NCBI RefSeq assembly: GCF_030817315.1
Contig: NZ_JAUSZF010000001.1
Location: forward strand, 2,871,001-2,935,000
Length of the DNA stretch: 64,000 nt
Reading direction: 5' to 3'
Source: Sphingomonas faeni
GTDB lineage: Bacteria; Pseudomonadota; Alphaproteobacteria; Sphingomonadales; Sphingomonadaceae
Made by a program: the position numbers and the translations under genes. A model generated the notes under the pieces. It saw only the letters and a program-made list of their open reading frames with translations, did not search any database and was not told the origin of the DNA. Positions 1 to 9,161 of this stretch are shown here, in pieces (within the stretch, counting starts at the first letter, position 1; each line of letters begins with the position of its first letter).

Positions 1-1
1 T

Positions 2-599
2 GCGTTCGGCGCGTTGCTGCACTATATCGTCTGCGTCTCGGCGATCGGCTTCGTCGTCCTGCTGTCCGCCTATCCGATCGGGATGATCGGCGGCCGGGTC
101 GGCTTCGGCCGGTTCGCGCGCGCGGTCGCACCGGCGCAGGCGGTGGCGATCAGCACGCAGTCGTCGCTCGCCTCGCTGCCGGCGATGCTGAAGGCCTCGA
201 CCGATCTCGGCGCGTCGCCCGCCACCGCCGGGATCGTCCTGCCGCTGTCGGTCGCGGTGTTCCGCGCGACCAGCCCGGCGATGAACCTCGCGGTCGCGCT
301 GTACGTCGCGCACTGGCTGGGGCTGCGGATCGGGCCTGGGCAGATGGCGGCTGGCGTGGCGACTGCGGCGATCACGACGATGGGGTCGATCTCGCTGCCC
401 GGCACGATCAGCTTCGTCGCCTCGGTCGCGCCGGTGGCGCTGGCGATGGGCATCCCCCTGGAGGTGCTGGGTCTGCTCATCGCGGTGGAGACCATACCCG
501 ACCTGTTTCGCACCGTCGGGAACGTGACGATGGACACCGCCGTTACCATCTCCGTTGCAGCGCGGTCCGATCACGGGAACGGCGCTCAGGAGATTCCGC

Positions 600-625
<26 letters not shown>
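2..625 (+). CDS. Dicarboxylate/amino acid:cation symporter (DAACS family), C-terminal part
   Basis: This is the 3' portion (about 207 residues) of a secondary transporter whose start lies outside the window. It should bring dicarboxylates or acidic amino acids across the inner membrane with Na+ or H+. The visible part has the serine-rich re-entrant loop ([13 protein letters not shown]), several hydrophobic helices, and the substrate- and cation-binding signature of the last helix, D-x2-RT-x2-NV-x2-D (in [13 protein letters not shown]). That pattern is characteristic of the GltP/DctA family. The exact substrate cannot be told from this fragment. Its last 26 bp overlap the start of the following reductase gene. 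Confidence 0.85.
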
Positions 626-1592
<967 letters not shown>

Positions 1593-1595
1593 CTG

Positions 1596-1703
1596 CTCCC
1601 CTTCCGCTTAGCGGGAGGGGTCGGGGGAGGGGTGCGCCTCAAAGGCCGGACGCCGGTACGTACGTCGCGCCCTCCCCTAGCCCCTCCCGCAAGCGGGAGG
1701 GGA
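1596..1703. repeat. Intergenic palindromic element, family E (GC-rich)
   Basis: Two CCCCTCCCGC/GCGGGAGGGG hairpins in the gap between the convergent reductase and POT genes. Each half is itself palindromic (for example CCCCTCCCGCAAGCGGGAGGGG-type, split by 2-4 nt), and the halves pair with each other around a variable centre. Similar GC-rich elements recur at 5985-6117, 24355-24479 and 29672-29781. It may also act as a bidirectional terminator. Confidence 0.7.
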
Positions 1704-1713
1704 ATCTGCTGAG

Positions 1714-3507
1714 TTACTGGACTCCGTGCATCCACTTCTTGATCAGCGGCGAGATCAGCAGCAGCACCACGCCGATGCCCGCCGAAATCAGGCCGATGGT
1801 CCAGAACACGCCGGCATAGGTATCGAGGCTGACCTTCAGGTTCGTCACCTGGCCGCCGACCGTCTCGACGCTCGCGACCTGCGCGACGACGCCGGCGACA
1901 TACTGTGCGACCGAGATCGACAGGAACCAGACGCCCATCATCAGCCCGACGACGCGCGCGATCGACAGCTTGGTGATCATGCTGAGACCGACCGGCGAAA
2001 TGCAGAGCTCGGCGAACGAGTGGATGAAATACAGCCCGGCGAGCCACCAGATCGCGACCTTGAACGTCGGCCCGACCATGGTCGCGCCCCAGACGAGGAA
2101 CAGGAAGCCGATTCCGACGCCGATCAGCGCGATGCCGAACTTGACCGGAATCGACGGCTCGATGCCCTTCGCGGCGAGCTTGGTCCATATGATCGACATC
2201 ACCGGCGCCAATGCGACGATGAAGAACGCGTTGAAGAACTGCGTCTGCCCGGCGGAGATGCTGAACAGCCCAAACACGCTGAGATCGGTGTTGCGATCCG
2301 CGAACAGGGTCAGCGACGAGCCGGCCTGCTCGAACAACGTCCAGAACACGACGTTGAACACGATCAGCACCATCGCCGCGAGCATCATCTGGAACTCGCG
2401 ACGCTCGCCGTTGACGAACGACCAGATCAGGATGCCGGGGACCGCGATCAGGAACGTGCCGAACAGCAACTTGCCCATCAGCGACAGCGAGACGATGTAG
2501 CCGACGATCCCCGACCCCGGCACCGGCGGCTCGGCGTTCATGAGGTTGACGAACAACAGGTAGAAGATCGGGATGCCGAGCAGCGCGAGCGCATAGATGC
2601 CGAGTGCGCGATCGGGACCGGTGCGAACGGGCGGCTCGCCGTAACCGTTGAGCTTGCCGCCATCGAACTGGATCAGCACCCACGAGAACAACATGCCGAT
2701 CGCGGCGAGGCCGAAGCCCGCCCACCAGCCGACCGCGACCGCGAGGAACGGGCAGAGCAACTGCGAGAACAGCGAGCCCAGGTTGATGCCCATGTAGAAG
2801 ATCGTGAACCCGGCATCGCGACGCTTGTCTCCCTGCGCGTAGAGCTCGCCGACCATCGTCGAGATGTTGGGCTTGAAGAAGCCGTTGCCGACCGAGATCA
2901 TGCAGAGCGCGAGCAGCATGATCGTGACGTAGAAGCTGCTGCGTTCCGCGCCCGATTCGAAGCCGCCCTTCTCGACCGTGCGGGCGGTCGAGCCGTCGGG
3001 TGCGAGCAGCGAGACGGTGCCGTCGTCGTTACCCTTGATCTTCAGCTTGTTCGCGCCATCGACGAGATAGCGGACTTCGCTATCGGCCTGGTCGACGACT
3101 TCGATCGCATAGCGCTGGTTGGCGATCGTCGCGTACGGCTTGGCGGTCTCGCCGCCGAAGCAGAGGAGCAGATAGCCGAGCGCCATGATGATCGCGCCGA
3201 ACTTTACCGCACGCTTCGAGCCGAGATACTGATCCGCGAGATAGCCGCCGATCAGCGGGGTCAGGTACACGAGCGCGGTGTAGCCACCGTACAGCCCGGT
3301 CGCCTCGCGGTCGCCGAACACGAAATGCTTGGTGAGATACAGCGTGAGCAGCGCGCGCATGCCGTAATAGCCGAACCGCTCCCACGCCTCGGTGGTGAAC
3401 AGCCGCGCGAGCTGGCGGGGATGCCCGAACCAGGTTTCGCCGGACGCCGGGTTGATATGGGTGATATCCGGCTCTCGCGGGGTGTCCGCGGTCGGGGTGT
3501 CCACCAT
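1714..3507 (-). CDS. Peptide MFS transporter, POT/PTR2 family
   Basis: A 597-residue proton-coupled oligopeptide transporter of the inner membrane. The family motif ExxERFxYYG is present as E40-AWERFGYYG-49. It is followed by the GGYLAD motif near residue 87 and about twelve or more hydrophobic helices. Between early helices (about residues 118-180) it carries an extra hydrophilic segment rich in charged residues. This makes it longer than E. coli DtpA (about 500 residues); such insertions occur in POT members of several Gram-negative groups. It is transcribed divergently from the nitroreductase gene with a 118-bp gap. The substrate range (di- or tripeptides) is inferred from the family. Confidence 0.92.
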   Translation of the reverse strand: MVDTPTADTPREPDITHINPASGETWFGHPRQLARLFTTEAWERFGYYGMRALLTLYLTKHFVFGDREATGLYGGYTALVYLTPLIGGYLADQYLGSKRAVKFGAIIMALGYLLLCFGGETAKPYATIANQRYAIEVVDQADSEVRYLVDGANKLKIKGNDDGTVSLLAPDGSTARTVEKGGFESGAERSSFYVTIMLLALCMISVGNGFFKPNISTMVGELYAQGDKRRDAGFTIFYMGINLGSLFSQLLCPFLAVAVGWWAGFGLAAIGMLFSWVLIQFDGGKLNGYGEPPVRTGPDRALGIYALALLGIPIFYLLFVNLMNAEPPVPGSGIVGYIVSLSLMGKLLFGTFLIAVPGILIWSFVNGERREFQMMLAAMVLIVFNVVFWTLFEQAGSSLTLFADRNTDLSVFGLFSISAGQTQFFNAFFIVALAPVMSIIWTKLAAKGIEPSIPVKFGIALIGVGIGFLFLVWGATMVGPTFKVAIWWLAGLYFIHSFAELCISPVGLSMITKLSIARVVGLMMGVWFLSISVAQYVAGVVAQVASVETVGGQVTNLKVSLDTYAGVFWTIGLISAGIGVVLLLISPLIKKWMHGVQ

Positions 3508-3625
3508 TGTTACGCTCCCTGAAACTCGTACTGGCCGCCGTCGAACCCGGGGCCGTTATGCGCGCGCAACTTAACGACAAAGCCCGGACTGTAAATATCA
3601 GACGCCAAGGCCTATTTCAGCTCAC

Positions 3626-4201
3626 ATGCTCAACGACCGCTCCACGCCGCTCTCGCTGCTCGCCACCCGTCGCTCGGGAAAGCCGCGCGACCTGATCGCG
3701 CCCGGCCCCGATTCCTATCAGTTGGCGACGATCCTGGAGATCGCGGCGCGCACGCCCGACCACGGCAAGCTGGCGCCGTGGCGGTTCGTGGTGATCGGCG
3801 AGGAGCACCGGGCGGCGCTGTCGACGCTGATTACGGATGCCTATCTGGCGGAGCGGCCTACGGCGTCGCGGACGGAAATCGAGTCGCTCGACCAGTTCGT
3901 GCATCAGGCGCCGACCCTGGTGGTCGTCCTGTCCTCCCCGAAGGAGAGCAAGATTCCGCTGTGGGAACAGGAGCTTTCGGCGGGCGCGGCGTGCATGAAC
4001 CTGCTTCACGCGGTCCATGCGGAAGGGTTTGCGGGCGGCTGGCTGACCGGGTGGCCGGCCTATTCGGACGTTGTGCGCGATGCGTTCGGGTCCGCGTCGG
4101 AGCGGATCGCCGGGTTCATGTTCATCGGCACGCCGTCGCGCGCGCTCGACGAACGGCCTCGCCCGGATATGGCACGGCTGGTAAGCCACTGGGGTTCCTG
4201 A
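3626..4201 (+). CDS. NAD(P)H nitroreductase, YdjA-like
   Basis: A 191-residue flavoprotein of the nitroreductase superfamily, expected to bind FMN as a homodimer in the cytosol and reduce nitro or quinone compounds. The N-terminal RRSGKPRDLIAP segment and the stretch ARTPDHGKLAPWRFVVIG (about residues 41-58) match the compact YdjA-like subfamily. The glycine-rich region GFAGGWLTGWPAYSD lies about two thirds along, followed by FMFIGTP near the C-terminus. It lies 38 bp upstream of a small GntR regulator on the same strand. The physiological substrate is not known. Confidence 0.88.
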   Translation: MLNDRSTPLSLLATRRSGKPRDLIAPGPDSYQLATILEIAARTPDHGKLAPWRFVVIGEEHRAALSTLITDAYLAERPTASRTEIESLDQFVHQAPTLVVVLSSPKESKIPLWEQELSAGAACMNLLHAVHAEGFAGGWLTGWPAYSDVVRDAFGSASERIAGFMFIGTPSRALDERPRPDMARLVSHWGS

Positions 4202-4222
4202 CCACTCGACTTTCCGCCCGAT

Positions 4223-4240
4223 TGCTGTATTAGAACAGCA
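4223..4240. promoter_or_regulatory. Inverted repeat at the GntR gene start, possible operator
   Basis: TGCTGT-N6-ACAGCA lies directly before the GntR gene, and its last base is the A of the ATG at 4240. GntR/YtrA regulators commonly bind such short dyads in their own promoters. No Shine-Dalgarno sequence is visible in front of this ATG, so the transcript may be leaderless. That use is inferred. Confidence 0.5.
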
Positions 4241-4596
4241 TGACAGCGCTCAGCAGCGACGACAGCCCCGTATATATTCGCCTCCGCAGCACAATCGCCG
4301 CGGGCATCCTTCGCGGTGACTATCGCGCGGGGGATCAGTTGCCGTCGGTGCGTGCGTTCGCCGCAGAGCAGGGCGCGAACCCGCTGACGGTCGCCAAGGC
4401 GTATCAGAGCTTTCAGGACGACGGCTATGTCGAGGTCCGGCGCGGCGTCGGGATGTTCGTGATGCCGGGCGCGGCGGAAGCGCTGCGGGTGGCGGAGCGC
4501 GAGAATTTCGTGACGACGCAGTGGCCTAGGATTTTGGGGCATATCGACTTACTGGGTCTGGATGCGCACGATCTGCTGGAGCGTGAGCGGGTCTGA
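4240..4596 (+). CDS. GntR-family transcriptional regulator, YtrA subfamily
   Basis: A 118-residue DNA-binding protein. The winged helix-turn-helix of the GntR family fills residues 9-75 (PVYIRLRSTIAAGILRGDY... LPSVRAFAAEQGANPLTVAKAY). Only about 40 residues follow, which is the short dimerisation tail of the YtrA group rather than a full effector domain. YtrA-type regulators usually control adjacent transporter genes. Here no ABC genes follow, and the only close neighbour is the nitroreductase upstream. A perfect 6-bp inverted repeat overlaps the start codon, consistent with autoregulation. The effector is unknown. Confidence 0.88.
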   Translation: MTALSSDDSPVYIRLRSTIAAGILRGDYRAGDQLPSVRAFAAEQGANPLTVAKAYQSFQDDGYVEVRRGVGMFVMPGAAEALRVAERENFVTTQWPRILGHIDLLGLDAHDLLERERV

Positions 4597-4644
4597 TTTA
4601 CGCCGGTGCTGCTTCGGTTACTTTTCTGCTCGTCTACCCTCCCC

Positions 4645-4794
4645 CCGTTCGTCCTGAGTAGTCATCGAGTAGAGGCGAAGCCGCGTATCGAGAGGACGTA
4701 TCGAAGGACAGGTTGGCGCGTGGAACCCATGCTTCGATACGCGCCCTCGATACACTGCTTGCGCAGCTACTCGGTCGCTACTCAGCACGAACGG
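4645..4794. repeat. Palindromic element, family A variant (long arms)
   Basis: Begins with CCGTTCGTCCTGAGTAGTC and ends with the matching inverse GCTACTCAGCACGAACGG. The arms carry further pairing blocks (GCGTATCGAGAGGACGTATCGAAGG against GCTTCGATACGCGCCCTCGATAC). It shares its outer ends with family A but has about twice the arm length. It lies in the convergent gap between the GntR and NAT genes, where nothing else is seen. Confidence 0.75.
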
Positions 4795-4849
4795 AAGTGG
4801 GGGGCGGACTTTGGCTTGGGGCTTGGGACCCGGAGCCTGGACCCAAGCT

Positions 4850-5665
4850 TCAGAACAATCCCAGCGCCGCAACATCCTCGACGCTCAGGTCGATGCCGAA
4901 CAACAGGCTCATGCGGATGCGGTACACGCGCGGATCGGTGATCTCGCCGACGGTCGTGTCCGTGCCGGAGCGCCGGCGATAGTTTCTTCCGATCAGCGAG
5001 GCGAAGCCGTTGGGGAGGACGATGCTGGCGATCGCGGTGTGCGTGAAGCGGCTGGCGGGGGCGGTCGAGGTCCAGTGGTTCGACATTGCGAGGTCCGCGT
5101 CGAACACCGGTGCGAGCGTGAAGCTGTATTGCGGTTGGAAGCCGTCGCCCGATCCCCGTCCGTCCGTCGTCATCGGGTCACCGTCGCGGAACAGCATCCA
5201 GCCTTGTTCGGTTGCTTCGAGGCGGAAGCGTGCACCGTCCGGGGCCATGCCCTCGGCGCCGTCGGCTAGCGGGAGGACGGGCGTGTAGCTGCCGCCGAAA
5301 CCGGTGTCGGCGATCCAGTCCTGGCCGTCGATCGTCACCAGCGCGAACGTGTGGGTCAGCGGCGGCACGTCGGTTGCGGCGATCCAGACTCGGGCGAGCA
5401 CCGGGCGGGCGGTGAAGCCGAGTTCTTCGAGCGCATCCAGGAAGAGGCGGTTATGCTCGAAGCAATAGCCGCCGCGGCGTGCGGTGACGAGCTTGGCGAA
5501 GACCGAGGCGCTGTCGATCGCGATGCCGCGGCCGAGGACGACGTCGAGATCCTCGAACGGGATTGAGAGACGGTGAGCGTGCTGGAGGCGGCCGAGGCCG
5601 ATCGAGTCGAGCGTGGGGCGTGCGGGCATGGCGACACGGAGGAGATAGGCTTCGAGGTCGAACAT
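4850..5665 (-). CDS. nat: Arylamine N-acetyltransferase
   Basis: A 271-residue cytosolic enzyme that moves an acetyl group from acetyl-CoA to arylamines, arylhydroxylamines or hydrazines through a cysteine intermediate. The catalytic triad is clear: C68 in RRGGYCFEHN, H105 in THTFALV and D120 in WIADTGFGG. The spacing is close to that of known bacterial NATs. The start at 5665 (MFDLEAYLLR) fits the family N-terminus. The frame stays open 99 codons further upstream, but that part is only translated palindromic repeat. It is followed, convergently, by the GntR gene across a long palindrome. Its natural role here is unknown. Confidence 0.93.
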   Translation of the reverse strand: MFDLEAYLLRVAMPARPTLDSIGLGRLQHAHRLSIPFEDLDVVLGRGIAIDSASVFAKLVTARRGGYCFEHNRLFLDALEELGFTARPVLARVWIAATDVPPLTHTFALVTIDGQDWIADTGFGGSYTPVLPLADGAEGMAPDGARFRLEATEQGWMLFRDGDPMTTDGRGSGDGFQPQYSFTLAPVFDADLAMSNHWTSTAPASRFTHTAIASIVLPNGFASLIGRNYRRRSGTDTTVGEITDPRVYRIRMSLLFGIDLSVEDVAALGLF

Positions 5666-5755
5666 CGGTCGGGCTTTCAGAGATTTTCTGTTTCCCCATA
5701 CCGTCCGTTGGGCGGGGGCGTCGAGTGGTGTGCCGCTAGAGTGAGCGCCTCCTCC

Positions 5756-5828
5756 CCCGTTCGTGCTGAGCGAAGTCGAAGCACCTGCGCGTTGGGCATG
5801 CCCTTCGACTACGCTCAGGGCGAACGGG
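5756..5828. repeat. Palindromic element, family A
   Basis: Left arm CCGTTCGTGCTGAGCGAAGT, right arm ending in the near-inverse CTACGCTCAGGGCGAACGGG, with a short variable centre. Further copies or half copies lie at 20669-20717, 20835-20906, 35024-35090 and 61371-61443. This is the first of four different elements in the 609-bp gap between the NAT and acyl-CoA dehydrogenase genes. Confidence 0.85.
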
Positions 5829-5856
5829 AAAAGGGGCGCCATCCCTGCTCGCTCCG

Positions 5857-5947
5857 TCACCCCGGCTTGTTCCGGGGACCACCGTTCCGCGTTCTCATTT
5901 CTCTCGGATCTGCGGAACGGTGGATGCCGGAACGAGCCCGGCATGAC
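5857..5947. repeat. Palindromic element, family G
   Basis: CACCCCGGCTTGTTCCGGGG...CCACCGTTCCG pairs with CGGAACGGTGG...CCGGAACGAGCCCGGCATG. Arms are about 35 nt with a few mismatches, around a centre of roughly 20 nt. It is the only copy of this family that I see in the window. Confidence 0.75.
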
Positions 5948-5984
5948 GGCGTGGTTTGGCACTGTAGCGACCAGAGGCGCCCCA

Positions 5985-6117
5985 CGCGATCCTCCCCCGC
6001 CAGGGGGAGGTGGCTGGCGCTTGCCAGACGGAGGGGGCGGTAAGGGTTTACCGTCGTTGCGCGTCCTCCCCCTCCGTCACCTTCGGTGCCACCTCCCCCT
6101 TGCGGGGGAGGATCGCG
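5985..6117. repeat. Palindromic element, family E
   Basis: CGATCCTCCCCCGCCAGGGG...GAGGTGGC is mirrored by GCCACCTCCCCCTTGCGGGG...GAGGATCG. Each arm contains a small hairpin of its own. A second inner pair (GACGGAGGGGG with CCCCCTCCGTC) closes the middle. Confidence 0.8.
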
Positions 6118-6170
6118 AGAGGTGTCGCCTTGGCATGATCGGGCGGGGGAATGTTCGTCACCCAACCTTA

Positions 6171-6258
6171 CCCGTCATCCTGAGCTCGACCCAGGATCCA
6201 GAGCCAAAGGCGTTGCCGTGCTTGGCTCTGGATCCTGACTTTCATCAGGATGACGGGG
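6171..6258. repeat. Palindromic element, family D
   Basis: CCCGTCATCCTGA...CAGGATCCAGAGCCAA pairs with TTGGCTCTGGATCCTGA...CAGGATGACGGG. Related elements with the CTGACTTTCGTCAGGATGACG arm lie at 12867-12898 and 45067-45146. It ends 16 bp from the stop codon of the acyl-CoA dehydrogenase. Confidence 0.85.
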
Positions 6259-6274
6259 GGAGTGAGGCGCGCGA

Positions 6275-7987
6275 TCAGGCCGCGAACAAGTCCGCTTCGA
6301 TCGAATACAGCACCGCCGCGCTGGCGTTCGCGGCCGCGTTGAGGCCCATCGCTTCGGGGACGATCTGGTCGAGGTAGAAGCGCACCGCCGCCGCTTTCAT
6401 CCGGCCGAAATCGTCGGTGCCGGCGACGCCGCCCTGGCGCTCCATCAGCCAGCCGCAGGTCGCGACCGACAGCATGGTGAGGAAGGGATAGCTGGCGGCG
6501 AGCTTGTCGTCCGCATCCGCGGTGGCGAGGCGGCGGCCGATCGCTTCGCAGGCGTCGACCAGGGCGAGCAGGCGCTCGTCCTTCGCTTCCGCGCGGATGT
6601 CGGCGATCAACGCGGCGAACGCACCGCCGTTGTCGAGGCCGAGTTTCCGCCCGACGAGATCCGCCGCCTGGATGCCATTCGTGCCTTCATAGATCGGCGT
6701 GATGCGGGCATCGCGGAAATACTGCGCGGCGCCCGTCTCCTCGACATAGCCCATTCCGCCGTGGACCTGGATGCCGAGCGATGCGACCTCGTTGCCGAGA
6801 TCGGTGCCGTGCGCCTTGGCGAGCGGCGTGACGAGTTCGAGGCGGTTGCGCGCGGCACGGTCGCCGAGATTGGCGCGGTCGACCTGCCCGGCCGCGTAGT
6901 AGACGAGCGCGCGGGCCGCCTGGGTCTGTGCCTTCATCCGCATCAGCATGCGGCGGACGTCGGGGTGCTCGACGATCTTGACCGATTCCTTGTTCGGCGA
7001 ACCGGCACGTGCCGACTGCACGCGGTCGAGCGCATAGGCGACCGCGCCTTGGGTGGCGCCCTCGGCGACCTGGACGCCCTGAAGGCCAACGTTGAGGCGG
7101 GCGTTGTTCATCATCGTGAACATCGCGCGGATGCCGCCGAGTTCGGCGCCGATCAGCTCGCCGATGCAGTCGTCGTTGTCGCCGAAGCTCAGCACGCAGG
7201 TGGGGGACGCGTGGAGGCCCATCTTGTGCTCGATCGAGACGACGCGGACGTCGTTGAAATCGCCCGGCGTGCCGTCTTCGTTGAGGCGATATTTGGGAAC
7301 GAGGAACAGCGAGATGCCCTTCGTGCCCGCGGGCGCGCCGGGGGTCCGGGCGAGGACGAGGTGGACGATGTTCGGCGCCATGTCGTGATCGCCGAACGAG
7401 ATGTAGATCTTGGTGCCCTTGATGCTCCACTTGCCGTCGCCCAGCGGCGTCGCGGTTGCGCGGAGGGCGCCAACGTCGGAGCCTGCCTGAGGCTCGGTGA
7501 GGTTCATCGTGCCGGTCCATTCGCCGGTCGCGAGATGGGGGAGGTAGAGCGCCTGCTGCTCGGGGCTGCCGTGATGCTGGAGCGCCTCGATCGCGCCGAC
7601 GGTCAGCGTCGGGCACAGCGCGAAGCCCATGTTGGCCGAACCGAGCGTGTCTAGCACCGCGGTCTGGATCGCGAACGGGAGGCCCTGCCCGCCCCATTCC
7701 TCCTCGACGCCGATCGTGCCCCAACCGCCCTCGACATAATCCTTGTACGCCTGCGCGAAGCCTTCGGGCATGACCACGCCGTCCGGGGTCCATTTCGCAC
7801 CGACCGTGTCGCCGGCGCGGTTGAGCGGGGCCCATTCGCCCGCCGCGAGTTGGCCTACGCCTTCAAGTACCGCGTCGACCACGTCGTCGCTGGCGGCGGC
7901 ATAGCGTTCGGTGTCGGCAAGCTCGCCGATCCGCACGACATGATCGAGCAAGAAACGCTGTTCGGTGGTTGCTGGAGTGAAGGCCAT
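6275..7987 (-). CDS. Acyl-CoA dehydrogenase family protein
   Basis: A 570-residue flavoenzyme expected to introduce an alpha-beta double bond into an acyl-CoA, passing electrons to ETF. Order of domains: helical N-terminal domain, beta domain with the FAD/substrate motif MNLTEPQAGSDVGAL (about residues 160-175), C-terminal helical domain with the glutamate-containing PIYEGTNGIQAADLVG (about residue 430), and a further 100-residue tail. That extra tail and the overall length match the DmdC/long acyl-CoA dehydrogenase group rather than the 380-residue short types. It is transcribed divergently from tsaC, with a 46-bp gap. The actual acyl substrate cannot be told. Confidence 0.92.
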   Translation of the reverse strand: MAFTPATTEQRFLLDHVVRIGELADTERYAAASDDVVDAVLEGVGQLAAGEWAPLNRAGDTVGAKWTPDGVVMPEGFAQAYKDYVEGGWGTIGVEEEWGGQGLPFAIQTAVLDTLGSANMGFALCPTLTVGAIEALQHHGSPEQQALYLPHLATGEWTGTMNLTEPQAGSDVGALRATATPLGDGKWSIKGTKIYISFGDHDMAPNIVHLVLARTPGAPAGTKGISLFLVPKYRLNEDGTPGDFNDVRVVSIEHKMGLHASPTCVLSFGDNDDCIGELIGAELGGIRAMFTMMNNARLNVGLQGVQVAEGATQGAVAYALDRVQSARAGSPNKESVKIVEHPDVRRMLMRMKAQTQAARALVYYAAGQVDRANLGDRAARNRLELVTPLAKAHGTDLGNEVASLGIQVHGGMGYVEETGAAQYFRDARITPIYEGTNGIQAADLVGRKLGLDNGGAFAALIADIRAEAKDERLLALVDACEAIGRRLATADADDKLAASYPFLTMLSVATCGWLMERQGGVAGTDDFGRMKAAAVRFYLDQIVPEAMGLNAAANASAAVLYSIEADLFAA

Positions 7988-8033
7988 CGCATCCTCTTAT
8001 CGCTACGGTTTGGACCCGCTATACGCCTGTGAA

Positions 8034-9044
8034 ATGACCCGTCCACACCCTCGGATTTTACCCTACGGCACGGCCGCGATCGCGGAGGCCGCCGCGCTGA
8101 TTCGCGACGGGGGTATCGTCGCGGTGCCGACCGAGACGGTGTATGGACTCGCGGCGGACGCGACGAATGCCGAGGCGGTGGCGCGGATTTATGCGGCGAA
8201 GGGGCGCCCGAGTTTCAATCCGCTGATCGTGCATGTGGCGGATCTGGCGGCGGCGGAGCGGATAGCCGTGTTCGATGCGGATGCTCGGGCGCTGGCGGCG
8301 GCGTTCTGGCCGGGGCCGTTGACGTTGGTGCTGCCGGTAAGGGGCGATTCGGGGATCGCTTCGCTGGTGACGGCGGGGTTGGCGACGATCGCTGTGCGGG
8401 TGCCGCGGCATCGGGCTATGCAGGGGTTGATCGCGGCTTCTGGAAAGCCGTTGGCAGCGCCATCGGCCAATGCGAGTGGAGGGATCAGCCCGACGACGGC
8501 TGCGCATGTTGCCGGGAGTCTGGGGGGGAACGTGCCGTTGATCCTCGACGATGGGGCTACCGAGGCTGGGTTGGAGTCGACGATCGTGGCGGGGCGGACG
8601 GTGCTGCGACCAGGGCCGGTTACTGGGGAGTTTATTACAAAGCACCTTCCCGGCGAAGGGCGGGGCCCAATTGGAACGTCGGATGTAACCGGGCATAGCG
8701 GCCATCATGACCGTCCCCCAATTGGGCCCCGGCCTTCGCCGGGGAGGAGTGGGGGTGCGGTTACGGCGCCGGGGCAGCTTGAGAGCCATTATGCGCCGAG
8801 TAAGTTGCTTCGGTTGAATGCGACCGAAGCACATTCGGGCGAATGGCTGATCGGTTTTGGTGACGTCGCGGGCGACATAACCCTATCCGCTTCAGGAAAC
8901 CTCGTCGAAGCCGCCGCCAAGCTGTTCGATCTGCTCCACGCCGCCGACGCGAACGAAAGCCGGAAAATCGCCGTTGCGCCGATCCCGCTCGACGGCATCG
9001 GCGAAGCGATCAACGACCGTCTTCGCCGTGCTGCTCATCGTTGA
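8034..9044 (+). CDS. tsaC: L-threonylcarbamoyladenylate synthase (TsaC/Sua5)
   Basis: A 336-residue enzyme that makes threonylcarbamoyl-AMP from threonine, bicarbonate and ATP. This is the first step of the t6A37 modification of ANN-decoding tRNAs. The YrdC domain fills about residues 1-200 (GGIVAVPTETVYGLAADA, KGRPSFNPLIVHV, PLAAPSANASGGISPT, LRPGPVTGE). A Sua5-type C-terminal domain follows (SHYAPSKLLRL to the end). Between them, about residues 206-237 are encoded by a family-B palindromic element (8649-8744) lying in frame, so this linker is longer than usual. The start at 8034 gives the normal N-terminus; the frame stays open 23 codons upstream but those overlap the divergent neighbour's start. 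Confidence 0.93.
   Translation: MTRPHPRILPYGTAAIAEAAALIRDGGIVAVPTETVYGLAADATNAEAVARIYAAKGRPSFNPLIVHVADLAAAERIAVFDADARALAAAFWPGPLTLVLPVRGDSGIASLVTAGLATIAVRVPRHRAMQGLIAASGKPLAAPSANASGGISPTTAAHVAGSLGGNVPLILDDGATEAGLESTIVAGRTVLRPGPVTGEFITKHLPGEGRGPIGTSDVTGHSGHHDRPPIGPRPSPGRSGGAVTAPGQLESHYAPSKLLRLNATEAHSGEWLIGFGDVAGDITLSASGNLVEAAAKLFDLLHAADANESRKIAVAPIPLDGIGEAINDRLRRAAHR
8649..8744. repeat. Palindromic element, family B, inside the tsaC coding sequence
   Basis: Left arm CCCGGCGAAGGGCGGGGCCC-AATTGG and right arm CCAATTGGGCCCCGGCCTTCGCCGGGG match the arms of the intergenic copies at 33945-34049 and 37349-37450. The element occupies 96 bp (32 codons) and keeps the reading frame. It encodes a low-complexity Gly/Pro/His/Arg-rich linker between the two tsaC domains. 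Confidence 0.88.
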
Positions 9045-9053
9045 AAGAAGATC

Positions 9054-9152
9054 GGTTCACGCGAAGGCGCAAAGGCGCGAAGAGGTTTTAAGCGTTTTGA
9101 TAGGCCGGGACGGGCTACCCACGCTCCACATCTTTGCGCCTTCGCGTGAACC
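9054..9152. repeat. Palindromic element, family F
   Basis: Perfect 20-bp arms, GGTTCACGCGAAGGCGCAAA at 9054-9073 and its inverse at 9133-9152, with a 59-bp centre. It fills the convergent gap between tsaC and msrA. This is the only copy of this family in the window. Confidence 0.85.
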
Positions 9153-9161
9153 CATTCTGCC

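Noticed and set aside
1726..3522. 598-codon open frame antisense to the POT transporter
   Set aside because: Highly charged low-complexity product with no recognisable fold; it is the mirror of a real membrane protein in GC-rich DNA.
5666..5962. 99-codon N-terminal extension of the arylamine acetyltransferase
   Set aside because: It is the translation of palindromic elements; the family N-terminus begins at 5665.
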